A stretch of 64,000 bases of DNA from contig NC_017259.1 of assembly GCF_000225465.1 (NCBI RefSeq), positions 310,001-374,000 on the forward strand, written 5' to 3'. Under the pieces are notes generated by a model that was not told the origin of the DNA, ran no database searches, and worked only from the letters and a program-made list of their open reading frames with translations. Both the position numbers and the translations under genes were made by a program. Of the stretch, positions 20,950-32,321 are shown piece by piece; within the stretch, counting starts at the first letter, position 1, and every line of letters starts with the position of its first letter. Origin of the DNA: Buchnera aphidicola str. Ua (Uroleucon ambrosiae). GTDB taxonomy: Bacteria > Pseudomonadota > Gammaproteobacteria > Enterobacterales > Enterobacteriaceae.

Positions 20950-22035
20950 TTATCCATATCGATTTTCAAAATAAGACATAAATTTTATTAAAGCTTGAAC
21001 TCCTTCTAATGGCATAGCATTATAAATTGATGCACGCATACCTCCGACGATACGATGTCCTTTTAAATAATTTAAACCTGATTTAGTCGCTTCTTCCAAA
21101 AAAATTTGATTTAATTTAGGATTTTTTAAATAAAATATTACATTCATCATTGATCTATTCATATTATTAATATTATTAATATAAAAATCACTATCATCTA
21201 TTTTTTTATATAATAAATCTGATTTTTTTTTATTTAATTTTTCAATATTTTTTAAACCTCCTTTTTTTTTAAGCCATTTAAAAACTAACCCAGATAAATA
21301 CCAAGCAAATGTAGGTGGTGTATTAAACATAGATTGATGTTCCGATATTATTTTATAATCTAAAATAGACGGTGATATTTTTGATAAAAATCTTATCATA
21401 TTTTTTCGAATAATAATTATTGTTATTCCTGAAGGACCAATATTTTTTTGTGCACCCGCATAAATTAGATCATAATTTCTAATATTAATTACACGAGATA
21501 AAATACAAGATGAAAAATCTGCAATAATCACTTTTTTTTCAAATAATGGTTCTTCATAAATCGATAATCCATCTATAGTCTCATTAGGACAATAATGAAT
21601 ATATGCTGAATCTTTATTAATTTCCCATTGACTCATTGGTAATAAAAATATTTTTTCATTATGTTTTTTTTTAATTAAGATAGTATTAGGAATACAATAT
21701 TTTTTTGATTCTATAAAAGCACAATTAGACCAATAACCACTATTTATATAATCTGTTTTTTTAACATGATGCAATAAATTCATAGGAACAGCAGAAAATT
21801 GTCCTCTGGCACCACCTTGACAAAATAATACCTTAAAATCATCAGGTATATTTAATAAGTCTCTTAAATCTTTTTCTGCTTCAATAGCAACTTGTATAAA
21901 TTCTTCACTACGATGGCTTATTTCCATAATAGAACAACCTAATTTATTCCAATTCTGAAATTCTTCTTGAGCCTGCAAAAGTACATCTTTTGGCATCATA
22001 GCTGGACCAGCACTAAAATTATAAATTGTACTCAT
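20950..22035 (-). CDS. serC: Phosphoserine aminotransferase
   Basis: Pyridoxal-phosphate enzyme that transaminates 3-phosphohydroxypyruvate in serine synthesis, and the equivalent intermediate in pyridoxal phosphate synthesis. The 361 residues (362 in E. coli) show the N-terminal NFSAGPAMMP, the cofactor-binding GGARGQF, the PLP Lys in YAGAQKNIGPSG, and the C-terminal GHRIVGGMRASIYNAMP. It is followed by aroA and preceded by serS, 38 bases away, all on the minus strand. serA and serB are not in the window. Confidence 0.97.
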   Translation of the reverse strand: MSTIYNFSAGPAMMPKDVLLQAQEEFQNWNKLGCSIMEISHRSEEFIQVAIEAEKDLRDLLNIPDDFKVLFCQGGARGQFSAVPMNLLHHVKKTDYINSGYWSNCAFIESKKYCIPNTILIKKKHNEKIFLLPMSQWEINKDSAYIHYCPNETIDGLSIYEEPLFEKKVIIADFSSCILSRVINIRNYDLIYAGAQKNIGPSGITIIIIRKNMIRFLSKISPSILDYKIISEHQSMFNTPPTFAWYLSGLVFKWLKKKGGLKNIEKLNKKKSDLLYKKIDDSDFYINNINNMNRSMMNVIFYLKNPKLNQIFLEEATKSGLNYLKGHRIVGGMRASIYNAMPLEGVQALIKFMSYFENRYG

Positions 22036-22073
22036 TCTTTCACCCGATTATATTATTATTATGATATTTACAA

Positions 22074-23357
22074 TTAATTTATAAATTCTAATCCTTGCAT
22101 ATATTTTTTTTGAAGAATTTTAGGAATTTCTACACGACCATCAGCATGCTGATAATTTTCTAAAATCGCAGCTAATGTTCTTCCTATTGCTAAACCAGAA
22201 CCGTTTAATGTATGTACAAAAAAATTTTTTTGTTCAGATTTTTTTTTATAACGGGCTTTCATACGACGTGCTTGAAAATCGTGCATATTAGAACAAGAAG
22301 AAATTTCTCTATATTTTTCTTGTGCAGGAAACCAAACTTCTAAATCATAAGTTTTAATAGAAGAAAAACCCATTTCTCCTGTACATAATAGTATTTTTCT
22401 ATATGGCAAATCTAATAGTTGTAATACTTTTTCAGCATGATTAGTTAATATTTCTAATGCTTCCATAGATTTATTTGGTTTAACTATTTGAACTAATTCT
22501 ACTTTATCAAATTGGTGTAATCGAATTAATCCTCTAGTATCTCTTCCATACGAAGATGCTTCTGAACGAAAACAAGGCGTGTGTGCAGTTAACATAATAG
22601 GTAAATCATTTTCATTTATTATTTTATTATAAACTAAATTAGTTAATGGTACTTCCCCAGTAGGAATTAATATATATTTTTTTTCATTTAAAATTGTTAC
22701 ATGAAACAAATCATTACTAAATTTAGGTAATTGTCCAGTTCCATATAAAGCTTTAGGATGTACTAAATAAGGTACATATGTTTCTATATAACCATGATTT
22801 AAAGTATGTAAATCTAACATAAATTGAATTAGTGCTCGATGTAAAAGAGCAATTTTACCACGCATAACAACAAATCGTGATCCTGATATTTCAGCTGAAG
22901 ATTCTAAATCTAATTCTTGAAACTTTTTACCTATTTCTACATGATCTTTAATAATAAAATTATATTTTCTCTTTTTACCCCAGTACGAAATTGTTTTATT
23001 ATAAATTGCAGAGTTACCTTCTGGAACATCATCGGCAGGAATATTAGGAATACACATAGAAAAATTATAAATTTTCTCTTTTAAATTATTTAGTTGAATT
23101 TTGAGATTGTGTAAATTTTTTGATGATTCTATAAGAGTATTTTTTAAAATTAACCGTTGATTTGTATTATCTTTAGATTGCTTAAGTAAAGTTGATAATG
23201 AATTATGTTTAAACTGTAAATTTTCAGTTTCAATTTGTAATTTTTTTCGATAATTTTCCATCGAAGATATTTCTTTAACATCTAACACATAACCTTTTTT
23301 TAATAATTTTTGAGCGACTAAATGTAATTCATTTCTTAATAAGTATGGATTTAACAT
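22074..23357 (-). CDS. serS: Seryl-tRNA synthetase
   Basis: Class II aminoacyl-tRNA synthetase charging tRNA-Ser, and tRNA-Sec where present. At 427 residues it is close to the 430 of E. coli. It has an N-terminal helical coiled-coil arm (about residues 30-105) that contacts the long variable arm of tRNA-Ser, class II motif 2 (FRSEASSYGRDTRG) and motif 3 (NGSGLAIGRTLAAILENYQ). Probably the first gene of serS-serC-aroA. A matching substrate gene, tRNA-Ser(UGA), lies at 39889. Confidence 0.97.
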   Translation of the reverse strand: MLNPYLLRNELHLVAQKLLKKGYVLDVKEISSMENYRKKLQIETENLQFKHNSLSTLLKQSKDNTNQRLILKNTLIESSKNLHNLKIQLNNLKEKIYNFSMCIPNIPADDVPEGNSAIYNKTISYWGKKRKYNFIIKDHVEIGKKFQELDLESSAEISGSRFVVMRGKIALLHRALIQFMLDLHTLNHGYIETYVPYLVHPKALYGTGQLPKFSNDLFHVTILNEKKYILIPTGEVPLTNLVYNKIINENDLPIMLTAHTPCFRSEASSYGRDTRGLIRLHQFDKVELVQIVKPNKSMEALEILTNHAEKVLQLLDLPYRKILLCTGEMGFSSIKTYDLEVWFPAQEKYREISSCSNMHDFQARRMKARYKKKSEQKNFFVHTLNGSGLAIGRTLAAILENYQHADGRVEIPKILQKKYMQGLEFIN

Positions 23358-23689
23358 AATATGTTTTCTCTTTTAAAATTATAAAAAATATTTAAAACAA
23401 TTTATTTTATAATTTATTCATAACAAAGATAATACATTATTGAATAATGAATTTTAATAATTTTGAATTAAATATTGAAATTAGTATGTATTTTACAAAA
23501 TTCAAATAATTAAAATATTTTTATCATAAATAATTATTATGATCAAAATTATCAATATAATATGATTATATTATTGTTTTTAAAAACTATTTTCTTAAAA
23601 AAATTAATAATCAATATGCAAAAATAATAATATTTATTGTATGATAGTCAAATTAATCATAAAAACATTTATTTTATAAAAAATATCAT
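23358..23689. other. 332-bp divergent spacer between serS and trxB
   Basis: No coding potential is recognisable. It must carry promoters for the leftward serS-serC-aroA genes and rightward trxB. Several A/T-rich -10-like hexamers exist, but none stands out from background. Confidence 0.5.
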
Positions 23690-24649
23690 ATGAATAGTAT
23701 AAAACATAATAAAATCATTATTTTAGGTTCTGGTCCAGCGGGATATACTGCTGGAATATATGCTTCAAGAGCAAATTTAAATCCAATTTTGATTACTGGA
23801 AATAATCCAGGAGGACAGTTAATGAATACCAATGAAATTGAGAATTGGCCTGGAGATATAGAAAAAATAAGTGGTTCAGGATTAATGAATAGAATGTATC
23901 AACACGCTAAACAACTGAATACTAAAGTAATATCTGATAATATAACAGAAGTCAATTTTACAAAAAAACCTTTTTACTTAAAAGGAGAAAAATATCAATA
24001 TACTACAGATGCAGTAATTATTGCTACTGGAGCTACTCCAAGATATTTAGGATTAGAATCAGAAAAATTGTTTAAAGGAAAGGGGGTTTCAACATGTGCT
24101 GTATGTGATGGATTTTTTTATAAAAACCAAGAAGTTGCAGTAGTAGGCGGAGGAAATACAGCTATAGAAGAAACATTATATTTATCAAATTTTGTTCAAA
24201 AAGTACATTTAATACACCGACGTATGCAATTTAGCGCTGAAAAAATTTTATTAGATCGATTAGAAAAAAAAATAAAAAGTAAAAAAATTATTACTTACTT
24301 TAATTCTACTGTAACACAAATATTAGGAGATTTTAATGGAGTTACACATGTATTAATTCAAAATAAAAACAATCAACTAACAAAAACATTAAAAATTAAA
24401 GTCTCTGGATTATTTATAGCTATTGGATATATTCCAAATACAAATGTATTTAAAAATGAATTAAAAATGAAAAATGGTTATATTGAAGTAAAACAAGGTA
24501 TACATGGAAACTATACAGAAACAAGTATACCTGGTATATTTGCAGCAGGAGATGTCATTGATCATGTATATAAACAAGCAATTACATCATCCGCTAGTGG
24601 TTGTATGGCTGCTTTAGATAGTGAACGCTATATAAATTCATTAGTTTAA
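23690..24649 (+). CDS. trxB: Thioredoxin reductase
   Basis: FAD enzyme that uses NADPH to reduce thioredoxin. The 319 residues match E. coli (321). FAD-binding GSGPAGYTAGIYASRA is near the N-terminus. The redox-active CAVC is at Cys136-Cys139, the NADPH-binding VVGGGNTAIEE follows, and GIFAAGDVIDHVYKQA closes the C-terminal FAD domain. Thioredoxin itself is not in the window. A hairpin lies about 30 bases past the stop codon. Confidence 0.97.
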   Translation: MNSIKHNKIIILGSGPAGYTAGIYASRANLNPILITGNNPGGQLMNTNEIENWPGDIEKISGSGLMNRMYQHAKQLNTKVISDNITEVNFTKKPFYLKGEKYQYTTDAVIIATGATPRYLGLESEKLFKGKGVSTCAVCDGFFYKNQEVAVVGGGNTAIEETLYLSNFVQKVHLIHRRMQFSAEKILLDRLEKKIKSKKIITYFNSTVTQILGDFNGVTHVLIQNKNNQLTKTLKIKVSGLFIAIGYIPNTNVFKNELKMKNGYIEVKQGIHGNYTETSIPGIFAAGDVIDHVYKQAITSSASGCMAALDSERYINSLV

Positions 24650-24680
24650 AATTATTTTTATTTTCATGTATTATAAAATA

Positions 24681-24701
24681 TACTAGTCAAGACGACTAGT
24701 A
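24681..24701. terminator. Hairpin between trxB and infA
   Basis: Perfect 8-bp inverted repeat TACTAGTC/GACTAGTA with a 5-base loop AAGAC, 31 bases after the trxB stop. It lacks a T run, so it may be a weak or decayed terminator or an RNA-stabilising structure rather than an efficient terminator. Confidence 0.5.
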
Positions 24702-24747
24702 TCTGATAATATTAATGATATTATATTACATTTTTAATGAGTAGAAA

Positions 24748-24966
24748 ATGTCTAAAGAAGAAAACATTGAAATGCAAGGAACAGTAATAGATACATTGCC
24801 AAATACTATGTTTCGTGTAGAATTAGAAAATAAACACATTATTACTGCCCATATTTCAGGAAAAATGAGAAAAAATTATATTAGAATATTAACGGGAGAT
24901 AAAGTAACTGTCGAATTAACTCCATATGATTTAACTAAAGGAAGAATTATTTTCAGAAGTCGTTAA
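24748..24966 (+). CDS. infA: Translation initiation factor IF-1
   Basis: Small S1/OB-fold protein binding the ribosomal A site during initiation. It has 72 residues, the family length, with [51 protein letters not shown] and the end RIIFRSR all diagnostic. The start codon is preceded by GAGTAGAA. It is probably transcribed on its own, between trxB and aspS, and lies 99 bases downstream of trxB past a hairpin. Confidence 0.97.
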   Translation: MSKEENIEMQGTVIDTLPNTMFRVELENKHIITAHISGKMRKNYIRILTGDKVTVELTPYDLTKGRIIFRSR

Positions 24967-25123
24967 TATTATTATTATTTTTAAAAACATAATTAATATC
25001 TAAAAAATCAATTATATTCTAAAATAACATTCATCTCCTAAAAACTTATCTTTTAATAATCTACTTTAAAAAAATTCATTCAACTATTCTTATTAAAGAA
25101 TAAGAAAATATTAAAGAAAACTT

Positions 25124-26887
25124 ATGCGTACTCAATATTGTGGAAATATTCGAATAAATCATGTAAATCAAACAGTCATATTATGTGGATGGGTTAATAA
25201 AATACGAAATTTTGGACATTTTATTTTTGTTGATATGAGAGATTATACAGGTTTAATTCAAATTATTTTTAAGCTAAAAAATAAAACAATCTTTAAACAA
25301 GCTTTAAATTTAAAAAATGAATTTTGTATTCAAATTACTGGAATAGTTCAAAAAAGATCAGAAAAAAGTATAAATATCAATATGAAAACTGGAGAAATAG
25401 AAATTTTAGCACATGTATTAAACGTTTTAAATCATTCAGAAAATTTGCCAATAAATTATACAAATAATAATAATGATGATTTAAGACTGAAATATAGATA
25501 TTTAGATTTACGTAACTTAAAAATTTTAGATAATCTAAAAAAAAGAAATCAAATAACTTATTTAATAAGACGATTTTTAACAAAAGCAAATTTTTTAGAT
25601 ATTGAAACACCTCTTTTGACAAAATCTACACCTGAAGGTGCTAGAGATTACTTAGTACCTAGTCGTAATCATCATGGAAAATTTTATGCATTACCGCAAT
25701 CTCCACAGTTATTCAAGCAAATATTAATGATTTCTGGTATTGATAAATATTATCAAATCGTCAAATGTTTTCGTGATGAAGACTTGCGTTCAGATCGTCA
25801 GCCAGAATTCACACAAATTGATATCGAAGTATCTTTTATGAATGCAAAAAAATTACGTCATTTAATAGAAAAAATGATCATAAAACTTTGGTCACAAATT
25901 ATCAATTTTAATTTGCAAAAATTTCCTGTAATGTCTTTTCATGAAGCAATTAAGAAATATGGATCAGATAAACCAGATTTAAGAAATCCAATTAAAATTA
26001 TTGACGTATATAATATATTCAAACATGAAAAATATATTATTTTTTTTAATATCAATATTAAAAAAAATAATCGTATTGCATTATTATGTATCCCTCAAGG
26101 TGCATATTTAAGTCGAAAAAAAATTAATAATTATGTAGAATATGTAAAAGAATATGGTGCAAAAAAATTATTTTATATTAAAATCACAAATGATAGCTTC
26201 AATCATCAAAATATATCTAGTTCTATGAAAAATATATTAGATGCTAAAATATTACAAAAAATAATCAAAAAAAGTCAGGCAAAAATTGGAGATATTTTAT
26301 TTTTAATAGCTGATGAAGATTATATTGTTAACAAATCTCTTCACATGTTACGTTTAAAACTAGGAAATGATCTAAATATTACTGATAAAAATAATTGGAA
26401 ACCTGTATGGATTATTGATTTTCCTATGTTTAATAGAAATGTTCATGGAAAACTATCTTCTGTTCATCATCCGTTCACAGCTATGAAAAATATGGATATA
26501 GAACTATTAAATAATGCACCAGATCTTGCTATTTCAGATAGTTATGATCTTGTAATAAATGGTTATGAAATTGGTGGAGGTTCAGTTCGAATTCATAATG
26601 TTGAAATACAAAAAAAAGTATTTAATTTAATTGGAATTAAAAAATCTATTCAATATGAAAAGTTTGGTTTTTTAATAGAAGCATTACAATATGGAGCCCC
26701 TCCACATGCAGGAATAGCTTTAGGATTAGATAGAATTGTCATGCTATTAACAAAAAGTAATAATATTAGAGACGTCATTGCATTTCCTAAAACAACATCA
26801 GCAACTTGTTTAATGACTGATTCTCCTAGTATAGTTGAAAATTCAATATTACAAGAATTATCTATACAAATATCAAAAAAATTATAA
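25124..26887 (+). CDS. aspS: Aspartyl-tRNA synthetase
   Basis: Class II synthetase charging tRNA-Asp. The 587 residues (590 in E. coli) show an N-terminal OB-fold anticodon-binding domain ([19 protein letters not shown]), class II motif 1 near [19 protein letters not shown], motif 2 [16 protein letters not shown], the bacterial insertion domain (about residues 285-420), and motif 3 [13 protein letters not shown]. The central insertion is less conserved and rich in Lys, Asn and Ile. It faces convergent znuB across a 30-base gap. Confidence 0.97.
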   Translation: MRTQYCGNIRINHVNQTVILCGWVNKIRNFGHFIFVDMRDYTGLIQIIFKLKNKTIFKQALNLKNEFCIQITGIVQKRSEKSININMKTGEIEILAHVLNVLNHSENLPINYTNNNNDDLRLKYRYLDLRNLKILDNLKKRNQITYLIRRFLTKANFLDIETPLLTKSTPEGARDYLVPSRNHHGKFYALPQSPQLFKQILMISGIDKYYQIVKCFRDEDLRSDRQPEFTQIDIEVSFMNAKKLRHLIEKMIIKLWSQIINFNLQKFPVMSFHEAIKKYGSDKPDLRNPIKIIDVYNIFKHEKYIIFFNINIKKNNRIALLCIPQGAYLSRKKINNYVEYVKEYGAKKLFYIKITNDSFNHQNISSSMKNILDAKILQKIIKKSQAKIGDILFLIADEDYIVNKSLHMLRLKLGNDLNITDKNNWKPVWIIDFPMFNRNVHGKLSSVHHPFTAMKNMDIELLNNAPDLAISDSYDLVINGYEIGGGSVRIHNVEIQKKVFNLIGIKKSIQYEKFGFLIEALQYGAPPHAGIALGLDRIVMLLTKSNNIRDVIAFPKTTSATCLMTDSPSIVENSILQELSIQISKKL

Positions 26888-26917
26888 TATAAATTTTATT
26901 TTTAAAAACATATTTTC

Positions 26918-27706
26918 TTATACAAAATATTTTCTTATATTACTTAAAATACATAAACCAGAAGAAAATAGTACAATAGATGGACTAGCTGGTATATGTA
27001 AATAAAGAGAACATATAATTCCTCCCGTTACAGAAATCATACTAATTAAAATAGAAATAATTACCATATTTTCTGGTGAATCAGAAAAATGTTGCGCTGC
27101 TGCAGGTGGAATGATCAGTAAAGAAGTAATGAGTAATGCACCTACAAATTTAATAGATATAGAAATATTTAATGCAATCATTAACATAATCGTTAAACGA
27201 GCATAAAAAACATTTATACCATCTATTTGAGCTAATTCTTCATTAATAGTTGCAGATAAAATATAATGCCAACGACAATATAAAATAGTTGATATAATTA
27301 TGCTATTTATGAAAATAATTATCAAATCATATCCTGTTACAGATAAAAGATCTCCAAATAAATAATGTGTAATATCTTCCTTATGATTAGCTGATATTAC
27401 ACTCATAAGAATAATACCCAAAGATAGTGCACTGTGTGAAATTATACTTAATATTGTTTCTATAGAAAACGGTAATAATTTTTCTAACCAAGCTAAAATA
27501 ATTGCAAGTATACTCATAAGAAGAAACAATGTAAAAAATGAGCTAATATTAAATATGATAGATATCGCGATACCTAAAAGAGAAGAATGCGATAAGGTAT
27601 CACCAAAAGAAGACATACGTCGCCATAAAATAAATGAACCTAATGGTGCTGTAGTTAAAGAAAGAACTATACCTGTTAACCATCCTAAAAAAATCAGTTT
27701 AAACAT
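26918..27706 (-). CDS. znuB: ZnuB, zinc ABC transporter permease
   Basis: Inner-membrane permease of the high-affinity zinc importer. The 262 residues equal the E. coli length, with about seven or eight hydrophobic segments. The ABC-3 family block FVGALLITSLLIIPPAAAQH and the N-terminal LSLTTAPLGSFILWRRMSSF with GDTLSHSSLLG are clear. It lies 29 bases downstream of znuC in the same operon. Metal specificity is inferred from family and gene pairing. Confidence 0.92.
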   Translation of the reverse strand: MFKLIFLGWLTGIVLSLTTAPLGSFILWRRMSSFGDTLSHSSLLGIAISIIFNISSFFTLFLLMSILAIILAWLEKLLPFSIETILSIISHSALSLGIILMSVISANHKEDITHYLFGDLLSVTGYDLIIIFINSIIISTILYCRWHYILSATINEELAQIDGINVFYARLTIMLMIALNISISIKFVGALLITSLLIIPPAAAQHFSDSPENMVIISILISMISVTGGIICSLYLHIPASPSIVLFSSGLCILSNIRKYFV

Positions 27707-27735
27707 ATAATTGCTCTTTTTTTACTAAAATTTAT

Positions 27736-28452
27736 TCAAAAATCATGAATATGATTATGATTATGTTGATAAAATGCTAAATCTTTAAAACCTTTTAATC
27801 CAAAAATAGAAATAAATTCTAAATTATTGCGTACAGTTTCCGGTGTTCCAGAACAACAAATATGATTATTCAAACAAATCACATTATCTGTTTTAGCTGC
27901 TACAAAATTTAAATCATGAGATACAATGAGCACTGAACATTGTAAATCATGACGAATATCATTAATTAATTTATATAAAGTCAATTGCCCCATCACATCT
28001 AATCCTTGCATAGGTTCATCTAAAACAATTAGATTAGGATGATTCAATAAAGCTCTTGCTAAAAGAATTCTCTGTGTTTCTCCTCCAGATAACTCTTGTA
28101 ATTGCCTATTTTTTAACATGTTTGCATTTACACGTTCTAATATGTTTGATATATTTATATTATTTTTTATTTGAGATAATTGCATAAAGCGATTTACTGT
28201 AATTGGTAATAAAGTATTTAAAGATAACTTTTGAGGTATGTATCCAATAGCTAAATGACGTTGACGAACAATTGAACCAGAATTAGGTTTTATCAGTCCT
28301 AAAATTACGCGTATTAAAGTCGATTTACCTGCTCCATTTGGACCAATCAATGTTAAAACTTGATTAGAATATACAGATAACGTTATATTAGTAAGTATAG
28401 AACGATTAGATAAATTCACATAGATATTTTTTAATTGAATAAATTTACACAT
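27736..28452 (-). CDS. znuC: ZnuC, zinc ABC transporter ATPase
   Basis: ATPase of the zinc importer. The 238 residues carry Walker A GPNGAGKST (37-45), the signature LSGGETQR, Walker B LIVLDEP, and the switch His in VSHD. The C-terminus is His-rich (QHNHNHIHDF), as in E. coli ZnuC, consistent with metal sensing or binding. In E. coli the solute-binding gene znuA diverges from znuC; no znuA is found upstream here. Confidence 0.94.
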   Translation of the reverse strand: MCKFIQLKNIYVNLSNRSILTNITLSVYSNQVLTLIGPNGAGKSTLIRVILGLIKPNSGSIVRQRHLAIGYIPQKLSLNTLLPITVNRFMQLSQIKNNINISNILERVNANMLKNRQLQELSGGETQRILLARALLNHPNLIVLDEPMQGLDVMGQLTLYKLINDIRHDLQCSVLIVSHDLNFVAAKTDNVICLNNHICCSGTPETVRNNLEFISIFGLKGFKDLAFYQHNHNHIHDF

Positions 28453-28938
28453 GTCTTATAACTTATATTTGAAAAAAATATATTTTTTAAAAATTGTGAT
28501 AAATATAACTTATCTTAAAATTAAAATTTTTGAAAATTAAATTACATACTAACTGCACAAAAAATATATTAATATTATTAGTTATAAAATTAAATTAAAA
28601 ATTATTAAAAAAATATGTAGATTATACTAAATCTTTAATATCTTTGAAGATATATTTTATATAATTAACTTTCTGAATACAACTAGTCTGTAAATTTTAT
28701 TTACTTAATTAACTTTTTTGATTTTAAAATAAAATATAGTTTAAAAAAAATATAAATACATTAATAAATCATTAGATACTTATTTATAAAAATCTGATTT
28801 CTTTAACAAGAAGAACTTCAATATAAAAATGTGTATATTATAAAATAATAAATAAAATAAATATTTTAAAATATTTTTATATTAGACTTAATATTAATTA
28901 AATATATACTGTGAAATAGTTAGTACTGTATTTTATGA
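28453..28938. other. 486-bp spacer between znuC and pykA; no znuA, mepM or lpxM here
   Basis: The E. coli genes that lie between znuC and pykA (znuA, mepM/yebA, lpxM) are gone. The remaining DNA is A/T-rich with stops in all frames and no protein motif that I can recognise. It should contain the znuCB promoter on the minus strand; no convincing Zur-type palindrome was seen. Confidence 0.55.
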
Positions 28939-30381
28939 TTATGCAACTTTTAAAATTCTACTAGTATTAGTTTTACCTATCTTTCCCATAATATCGCCTT
29001 GCGTAATAATAACTAAGTCACCACTAAATAAAAAACCTTTATTGCATAAAAGCGTAATTGCTTCTTGAGAAGATTTAAATCCATCATTTTTACTATTAAA
29101 ATATATTGGTGTAACACCACGATATAAAGTTGCTAATTTTAATGTTTTTGTATTTTTGGATAAAGCAAAAATAGGTAATCCTGATGTAATTCTAGATGTC
29201 ATAAGTGCAGTTTTTCCAGATTCTGTCATAATAATAATAGCTTTAATACCTTTTAAATGATTAGCAACATACATGGCTGACATAGCAACTGCTTCTTCAA
29301 TATCATTAAATTGTATATTAAGACGATGTCTAGATACATTAATGCTTGGAACTTTTTCTGCACCTTGACAAATTTTTGCCATTTTTATAACAGTTTCTGA
29401 TGGATATTTACCTGATGCCGTTTCTGCTGAGAGCATCACAGCATCACTGCCATCTAAAACAGCATTAGCAACATCCATTACTTCTGCACGAGTAGGTAAT
29501 GGATTCGTAATCATAGATTCCATCATTTGTGTTGCTGTAATAACTATTTTATTTAATTGTCTAGATGTTCTAATTAATTGTTTTTGAACACCTGCAAGTT
29601 CATAATCACCGATTTCTACTCCCAAATCTCCTCTAGCAATCATAATAGCATCTGATGCTAAAATAATATCTTCTATTACATGTTGATTAATTACCGCTTC
29701 TGCGCGCTCTATTTTTGCAATAATCTTGGCATTGCTTCCAGATTTTTCAGCCAATTGTCGTGCTTGTTTTAAATCTTCACTACATCTAGGAAAAGATATT
29801 GCTAAATAATCTACATCAATTTCTGTTGCAAGGATGATATCTTTTTTATCTTTATCAGTTAAAACATCAGCAGATAAACCACCACCTAATTTATTAATAC
29901 CTTTATTATTTGAAAGAAGACCACCTATAATTACTTTTGTAATTATTTCATGATGTGCTACCTTAATTACTTTTAACTGTATTCTACCATCATCTAATAA
30001 TAATATATCATTGATTTCTAAATCATGTGATAACTGTTTATAATCAATTCCTACTCGTTCTTGAGTTCCAAGATTATTTTCTAACATCGCATCTAAAATA
30101 AAAATATCACCAACATGTAAAAGAATGTGATTATTTTTAAATTTAGAAATACGAATTTTAGGTCCTTGTAAATCACCAAGTAATGCAATATGACAATTTA
30201 AATTTCGCATAATTGTTTTTACTTGATTTGCTCTCAACCGATGTTCATTTGCTGAACCATGAGAAAAATTAAATCGCAATACATTTGCGCCAGATCGAAT
30301 AATTTTTTCAAGATTATTATTTATATCTGTAGAAGGACCTAAAGTAGCTATAATTTTTGTTCTTCTTAATCGATTTAACAT
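28939..30381 (-). CDS. pykA: Pyruvate kinase (PykA type)
   Basis: Final glycolytic step, converting phosphoenolpyruvate and ADP to pyruvate and ATP. At 480 residues it equals E. coli PykA. It shows [13 protein letters not shown] at the N-terminus, [18 protein letters not shown], the metal-binding motif [23 protein letters not shown], and TATQMMESM. Position next to divergent zwf supports pykA (type II) over pykF, as in E. coli, where hexR lies between them. hexR is absent here. Confidence 0.96.
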   Translation of the reverse strand: MLNRLRRTKIIATLGPSTDINNNLEKIIRSGANVLRFNFSHGSANEHRLRANQVKTIMRNLNCHIALLGDLQGPKIRISKFKNNHILLHVGDIFILDAMLENNLGTQERVGIDYKQLSHDLEINDILLLDDGRIQLKVIKVAHHEIITKVIIGGLLSNNKGINKLGGGLSADVLTDKDKKDIILATEIDVDYLAISFPRCSEDLKQARQLAEKSGSNAKIIAKIERAEAVINQHVIEDIILASDAIMIARGDLGVEIGDYELAGVQKQLIRTSRQLNKIVITATQMMESMITNPLPTRAEVMDVANAVLDGSDAVMLSAETASGKYPSETVIKMAKICQGAEKVPSINVSRHRLNIQFNDIEEAVAMSAMYVANHLKGIKAIIIMTESGKTALMTSRITSGLPIFALSKNTKTLKLATLYRGVTPIYFNSKNDGFKSSQEAITLLCNKGFLFSGDLVIITQGDIMGKIGKTNTSRILKVA

Positions 30382-30675
30382 AAAATATACCTTTAAAAAA
30401 TATTTTTAAAATAACTTTTATTATTTTATATAAACTATCTAAGAAACAATATAAAATATTTCTTTTTCATTTATTAAGTTATTTAGTAAAATATCATTAT
30501 TAACTTCAAACAAAAAATATTATTAAATGATATTATATTTTAAAAAAAAAATATATATACAAAATTATACTAATAAACAACATTTTAATAGTTTTGTCAT
30601 AAGCAAAATATTTTTTTTAATTATTATATTAAATATTTGCAATTTATATTCAAATTTTTAAAAAAAGAGAATACT

Positions 30676-32154
30676 ATGATAACAGAACAAAATCAGGCTT
30701 GTGATTTAGTCATTTTTGGTGCTAAAGGAGACTTAACAAAAAGAAAATTATTACCTGCTTTATATAAATTAGAAAAATCGAAAAAATTACATGAAAATAT
30801 GCGTATTATTGCCACAGGACGTGCTAACTGGAGCACAGAAGATTATATAAACATCAAAAAAACAGAAATAAAAAATTTTTTAAAAGAAACAATTCAAGAG
30901 AACATTTGGAAAAAATTTAGTGCTCGTATAATTTTTTGTAATATTGATGTTAATGAAATATTACATTTTTCTAGATTAAAAAAAATATTAGAACAAAAAA
31001 ATAATATAATAATTTATTATTGTGCGATCCCTCCTGAAACATTACATGCAATTTTTTCAGGTTTAGGAAATACAAATTTAAATTTTCCTTCATCACGTAT
31101 TATTCTCGAAAAACCATTAGGAATTTGTTTAAAAACATCTCAAAAAATTAATAATCAAATTTCTAAATATTTTTCAGAAAAACAAATTTTTCGTATTGAT
31201 CACTATCTTGGAAAAGAATCAATACTTAATCTTTTTGCTTTACGTTTTGCTAATTCATTATTATTTCATGATTGGAACAATAAGACCATTGATCATATTC
31301 AAATTACTGTCTCTGAAGAAGTAGGAATTGAAGATCGATGGAACTATTTTGATAAAATAGGACAAACAAGAGATATGGTTCAAAACCATCTTTTGCAAAT
31401 ATTAACAATTATAACTATGGATCAACCTAAAAATATTCAATCTGACACTATTAGAAATGAAAAAGTGAAAATATTACGTACACTTAATCCTATTAATACT
31501 GATAATATAAATAAATATACTGTTCGAGGACAGTATTCTTCTGGATTAATTAAAAATAAAAAAGTATCTTCTTATTTAGAAGAAAATGGTGCAAATACAA
31601 ATAGTAAAACTGAAACATTTGTTGCTATGAAAATATATTTAAATCATGAAAAATGGTCTGGTGTGCCATTTTATTTAAGAACAGGAAAACGTTTAGCACA
31701 TAAATATTCTGAAATAGTTATTGTTTTTAAAAAAAATCCTATACACTTGTTTAACTATTCTAATACAGAATTATTATCAAATAAATTAATCATACGTTTG
31801 GAACCTAATGCAAATATTCAATATGATATTTTAAATAAAATGCCAAGTTTAAAAAATAAATATAAATTAGAAATTCTTCAATTAAAATCTAATAATAATA
31901 TCAATCAAAGTAATTCTAAAAATATAATTGATGCATATGAAAGATTATTATTAGAAAGTATGAGAGGAATACAATCTTTATTTGTCTCTCGTGATGAAGT
32001 AGAAGCATCATGGCAATGGATAGATCCAATTATTGATGGATGGAAACACGAAAAAAATAATAGTTTACAATTATATGAAGCTGGAAGTTGGGGTCCTAAA
32101 AGTGCAAATATGTTACTTTATTATGATCATCATGATTGGTATGAATTTCATTAA
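30676..32154 (+). CDS. zwf: Glucose-6-phosphate 1-dehydrogenase
   Basis: First step of the oxidative pentose phosphate pathway, producing NADPH. The 492 residues compare with 491 in E. coli. The NADP-binding CDLVIFGAKGDLTKRKLLPALY is near the N-terminus, the substrate and catalytic motif is RIDHYLGKE, and the C-terminal part includes EVEASWQWIDPI and GSWGP. I chose the ATG at 30676 (MITEQNQACDLVIFG), which aligns with E. coli MAVTQTAQACDLVIFG and follows AAGAGA. An upstream TTG at 30637 would add 13 unmatched residues. The 294-base divergent spacer to pykA holds no recognisable gene. Confidence 0.97.
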   Translation: MITEQNQACDLVIFGAKGDLTKRKLLPALYKLEKSKKLHENMRIIATGRANWSTEDYINIKKTEIKNFLKETIQENIWKKFSARIIFCNIDVNEILHFSRLKKILEQKNNIIIYYCAIPPETLHAIFSGLGNTNLNFPSSRIILEKPLGICLKTSQKINNQISKYFSEKQIFRIDHYLGKESILNLFALRFANSLLFHDWNNKTIDHIQITVSEEVGIEDRWNYFDKIGQTRDMVQNHLLQILTIITMDQPKNIQSDTIRNEKVKILRTLNPINTDNINKYTVRGQYSSGLIKNKKVSSYLEENGANTNSKTETFVAMKIYLNHEKWSGVPFYLRTGKRLAHKYSEIVIVFKKNPIHLFNYSNTELLSNKLIIRLEPNANIQYDILNKMPSLKNKYKLEILQLKSNNNINQSNSKNIIDAYERLLLESMRGIQSLFVSRDEVEASWQWIDPIIDGWKHEKNNSLQLYEAGSWGPKSANMLLYYDHHDWYEFH

Positions 32155-32321
32155 AGTGATTTAAAAAATTATCAATCTTGACTTAATTAAGATAAATGTG
32201 ATAGGTTAATTTCATAACATTAAAAAATAATGTGATTTTTTTAAATTTATATATTAAAATATTTTAAAACTTAAATTTCCTTTAAACATTTTTTGTTGCT
32301 AATCGAGGAAGATAATATCTT

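Noticed and set aside
30637-30675. TTG start extending Zwf by 13 residues
   Set aside because: The ATG at 30676 has a ribosome-binding site and aligns with the E. coli N-terminus.
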